This document shows, piece after piece, positions 5,173 through 6,390 of a stretch of 6,390 bases of DNA. A program made the translations under genes and the position numbers. The stretch's first letter is position 1. The number at the start of each line of letters is the position of its first letter. The notes below the pieces were generated by a model. The model saw nothing but the letters and a program-made list of their open reading frames with translations. It was not told the DNA's origin and did not search any database. Source of the stretch: an uncultured Lachnospiraceae bacterium (lineage in GTDB: Bacteria > Bacillota > Clostridia > Lachnospirales > Lachnospiraceae); NCBI GenBank assembly GCA_946406305.1, contig CAMJKC010000099.1, positions 1-6,390 on the forward strand, given 5' to 3'.

Positions 5173-6390
5173 TTCTAAAACCCTCCTTAGCGGTGATTCT
5201 ATCCTGCTTTTCTTCTTTTATCCCCGTTATATCAGTAAATATTTTCATAAATTCTTTTCCAGTTATAGTTTCTTTTTCTATTAAATATGCAGCAATCTCA
5301 TCTAATGCTTTTCTGTGCTTTTTTAATAACTGCTTTGATACTTTAAATGCATTTTCAAGTATATTTCTAACTTCTTCATCAACTGCTGTTGCTGTATCAT
5401 CACCACAATCCATAGTGAGCCCATTGTTCAAATACATACTCTGCTTTGTAGCAAGTGCCATAAGACCAAACTTTTTACTCATTCCATATTGAACTACCAT
5501 ACTGCGAGCAAGTTTTGTAGCTTGCTCTATATCATTTGCAGCCCCAGTTGTAACTGTATCAAAAACTAATTCTTCTGCTGCTCTTCCTGCAAGCATAGTA
5601 ACAAGCATTGCCTCAAGTTCTTTTTTTGTATTCAAGTATTTTTCTTCTTCTGGACTTTGCAACACATAACCAAGTGCTCCCGATGTTCTTGGAACTATAG
5701 TTATCTTTTGAACTGGCTCTGTATGTTTTTGTAAAGCTGTAGCAAGTGCATGCCCAACTTCATGATAAGAAACTATTCTTCTCTCTTCTTTTGACAATAT
5801 CCTATCTTTCTTCTCTTTACCTACAAATACAACTTCTACTGCTTCTTTTAAATCTTCTTGAGAAACCTTTTCTCTTTTTGCTTTTGCAGCTGATATCGCT
5901 GCTTCATTTATCATATTTGCTAAATCAGCACCTACTGCACCAGATGTCAAAAGTGCAATTTCTTCAAAATCTACAGTTTCATCCATTTTTACACCTTTGG
6001 CATGAACTTTCAAAATATCTATTCGCCCTTTTAAATCTGGTTTTTCAACAATAATTCGTCTATCAAACCTACCAGGACGAAGAAGTGCTTGATCTAAAAT
6101 CTCTGGTCTATTAGTTGCAGCCATTACCATTATTCCTTGATTTATCTCAAATCCATCCATCTCTGATAATAATTGGTTTAAAGTCTGCTCTCTTTCACTA
6201 TCAATTCCACCACGACTATCTCGTGCCTTTCCCATAGCATCAATCTCATCTATAAATACAATACAAGGTGCTGAAGCTTTAGCTTGTTTAACTAAATCTC
6301 TAACTCTTGATGCTACAACTCCTACAAACATTTCTCCAAAATCACTACCTGACATAGAGAAAAAAGGTACATGAGCTTCACCTGCAACAG
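5150..6390 (-). CDS. ftsH: ATP-dependent zinc metalloprotease FtsH, N-terminus beyond window
   Basis: FtsH is a hexameric membrane-anchored AAA+ protease that degrades misfolded or regulatory membrane and cytosolic proteins. The 412 visible residues begin at VAGEAHVPFF, which in the family follows the Walker A motif by a few residues. The P-loop, transmembrane segments and start are thus outside the window. Visible motifs in order: pore loop MFVGV; Walker B IVFIDEID; second region of homology with AATNRPEILD and the arginine fingers in LLRPGRFDRR; zinc site HEVGH (5750-5764; HExxH intact, with Val where Ala is usual); and the third zinc ligand, probably the Asp in TTGAANDIEQAT. The stop is the TAA at 5150-5152, and the protein ends in a short basic tail. 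It appears fully active. The residue before the pore loop is Gly (DFGEMF) where E. coli FtsH has Val, and VAS replaces GAS after it. These changes could mark a paralogue. It is followed by the overlapping S11-like gene and pckA on the same strand. Confidence 0.96.
   Translation of the reverse strand, partial: VAGEAHVPFFSMSGSDFGEMFVGVVASRVRDLVKQAKASAPCIVFIDEIDAMGKARDSRGGIDSEREQTLNQLLSEMDGFEINQGIMVMAATNRPEILDQALLRPGRFDRRIIVEKPDLKGRIDILKVHAKGVKMDETVDFEEIALLTSGAVGADLANMINEAAISAAKAKREKVSQEDLKEAVEVVFVGKEKKDRILSKEERRIVSYHEVGHALATALQKHTEPVQKITIVPRTSGALGYVLQSPEEEKYLNTKKELEAMLVTMLAGRAAEELVFDTVTTGAANDIEQATKLARSMVVQYGMSKKFGLMALATKQSMYLNNGLTMDCGDDTATAVDEEVRNILENAFKVSKQLLKKHRKALDEIAAYLIEKETITGKEFMKIFTDITGIKEEKQDRITAKEGFRNGIKNNK
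5182..5187 (-). promoter_or_regulatory. Ribosome binding site of the S11-like gene, inside ftsH
   Basis: AGGAGG on the minus strand, nine bases before the ATG at 5172. It lies within the final coding part of ftsH. This fixes the start despite the 23-bp overlap and suggests translational coupling to ftsH. Confidence 0.85.

Noticed and set aside
5746..6054. Leucine-rich open frame on the plus strand, resembling a membrane protein
   Set aside because: It lies wholly antisense to the conserved FtsH protease domain. The Leu richness comes from reading the complement of Lys/Glu-rich AT-biased codons, and no ribosome binding site was seen.

Overview
The window is AT-rich, with strong AGGAGG-type ribosome binding sites, short gaps between genes and an exported protein carrying aromatic/glycine cell-wall-binding repeats. 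This points to a low-GC, single-membrane Firmicute, most likely an anaerobic member of Clostridia. A Lachnospiraceae-like host is a guess from gene style only. No rRNA, tRNA, CRISPR array, insertion sequence or phage gene was seen.

Layout from left to right: (i) minus strand, 1-1006, the first 335 residues of transcription termination factor Rho, cut by the left edge; (ii) a 66-bp divergent intergenic region with a good rightward promoter (extended -10); (iii) plus strand, 1073-1666, a small single-pass membrane protein with an Ig-like extracellular part, not recognised as a named family; (iv) minus strand, 1663-3237, complete ATP-dependent phosphoenolpyruvate carboxykinase (pckA); (v) minus strand, 3259-5172, a secreted 637-residue protein with a D-alanyl-D-alanine carboxypeptidase (S11) fold and a C-terminal cell-wall-binding repeat domain; (vi) minus strand, 5150-6390, the C-terminal 412 residues of the membrane AAA+ protease FtsH, cut by the right edge just after its Walker A motif.

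The three leftward genes ftsH, the S11-like gene and pckA are packed as an operon: 23-bp overlap, then 21-nt gap. The pckA stop overlaps the stop of the convergent small gene by 4 bp, with no obvious terminator. Leftward transcripts could therefore run antisense through the small gene and reach rho, which lies in the same direction.

The most unusual observation is that the S11-like protein keeps the family framework but has lost key residues in all three catalytic motifs (SLVN for SxxK, SCC for SxN, RMG for KTG). It is predicted to be a wall-bound pseudo-carboxypeptidase, translationally linked to FtsH.
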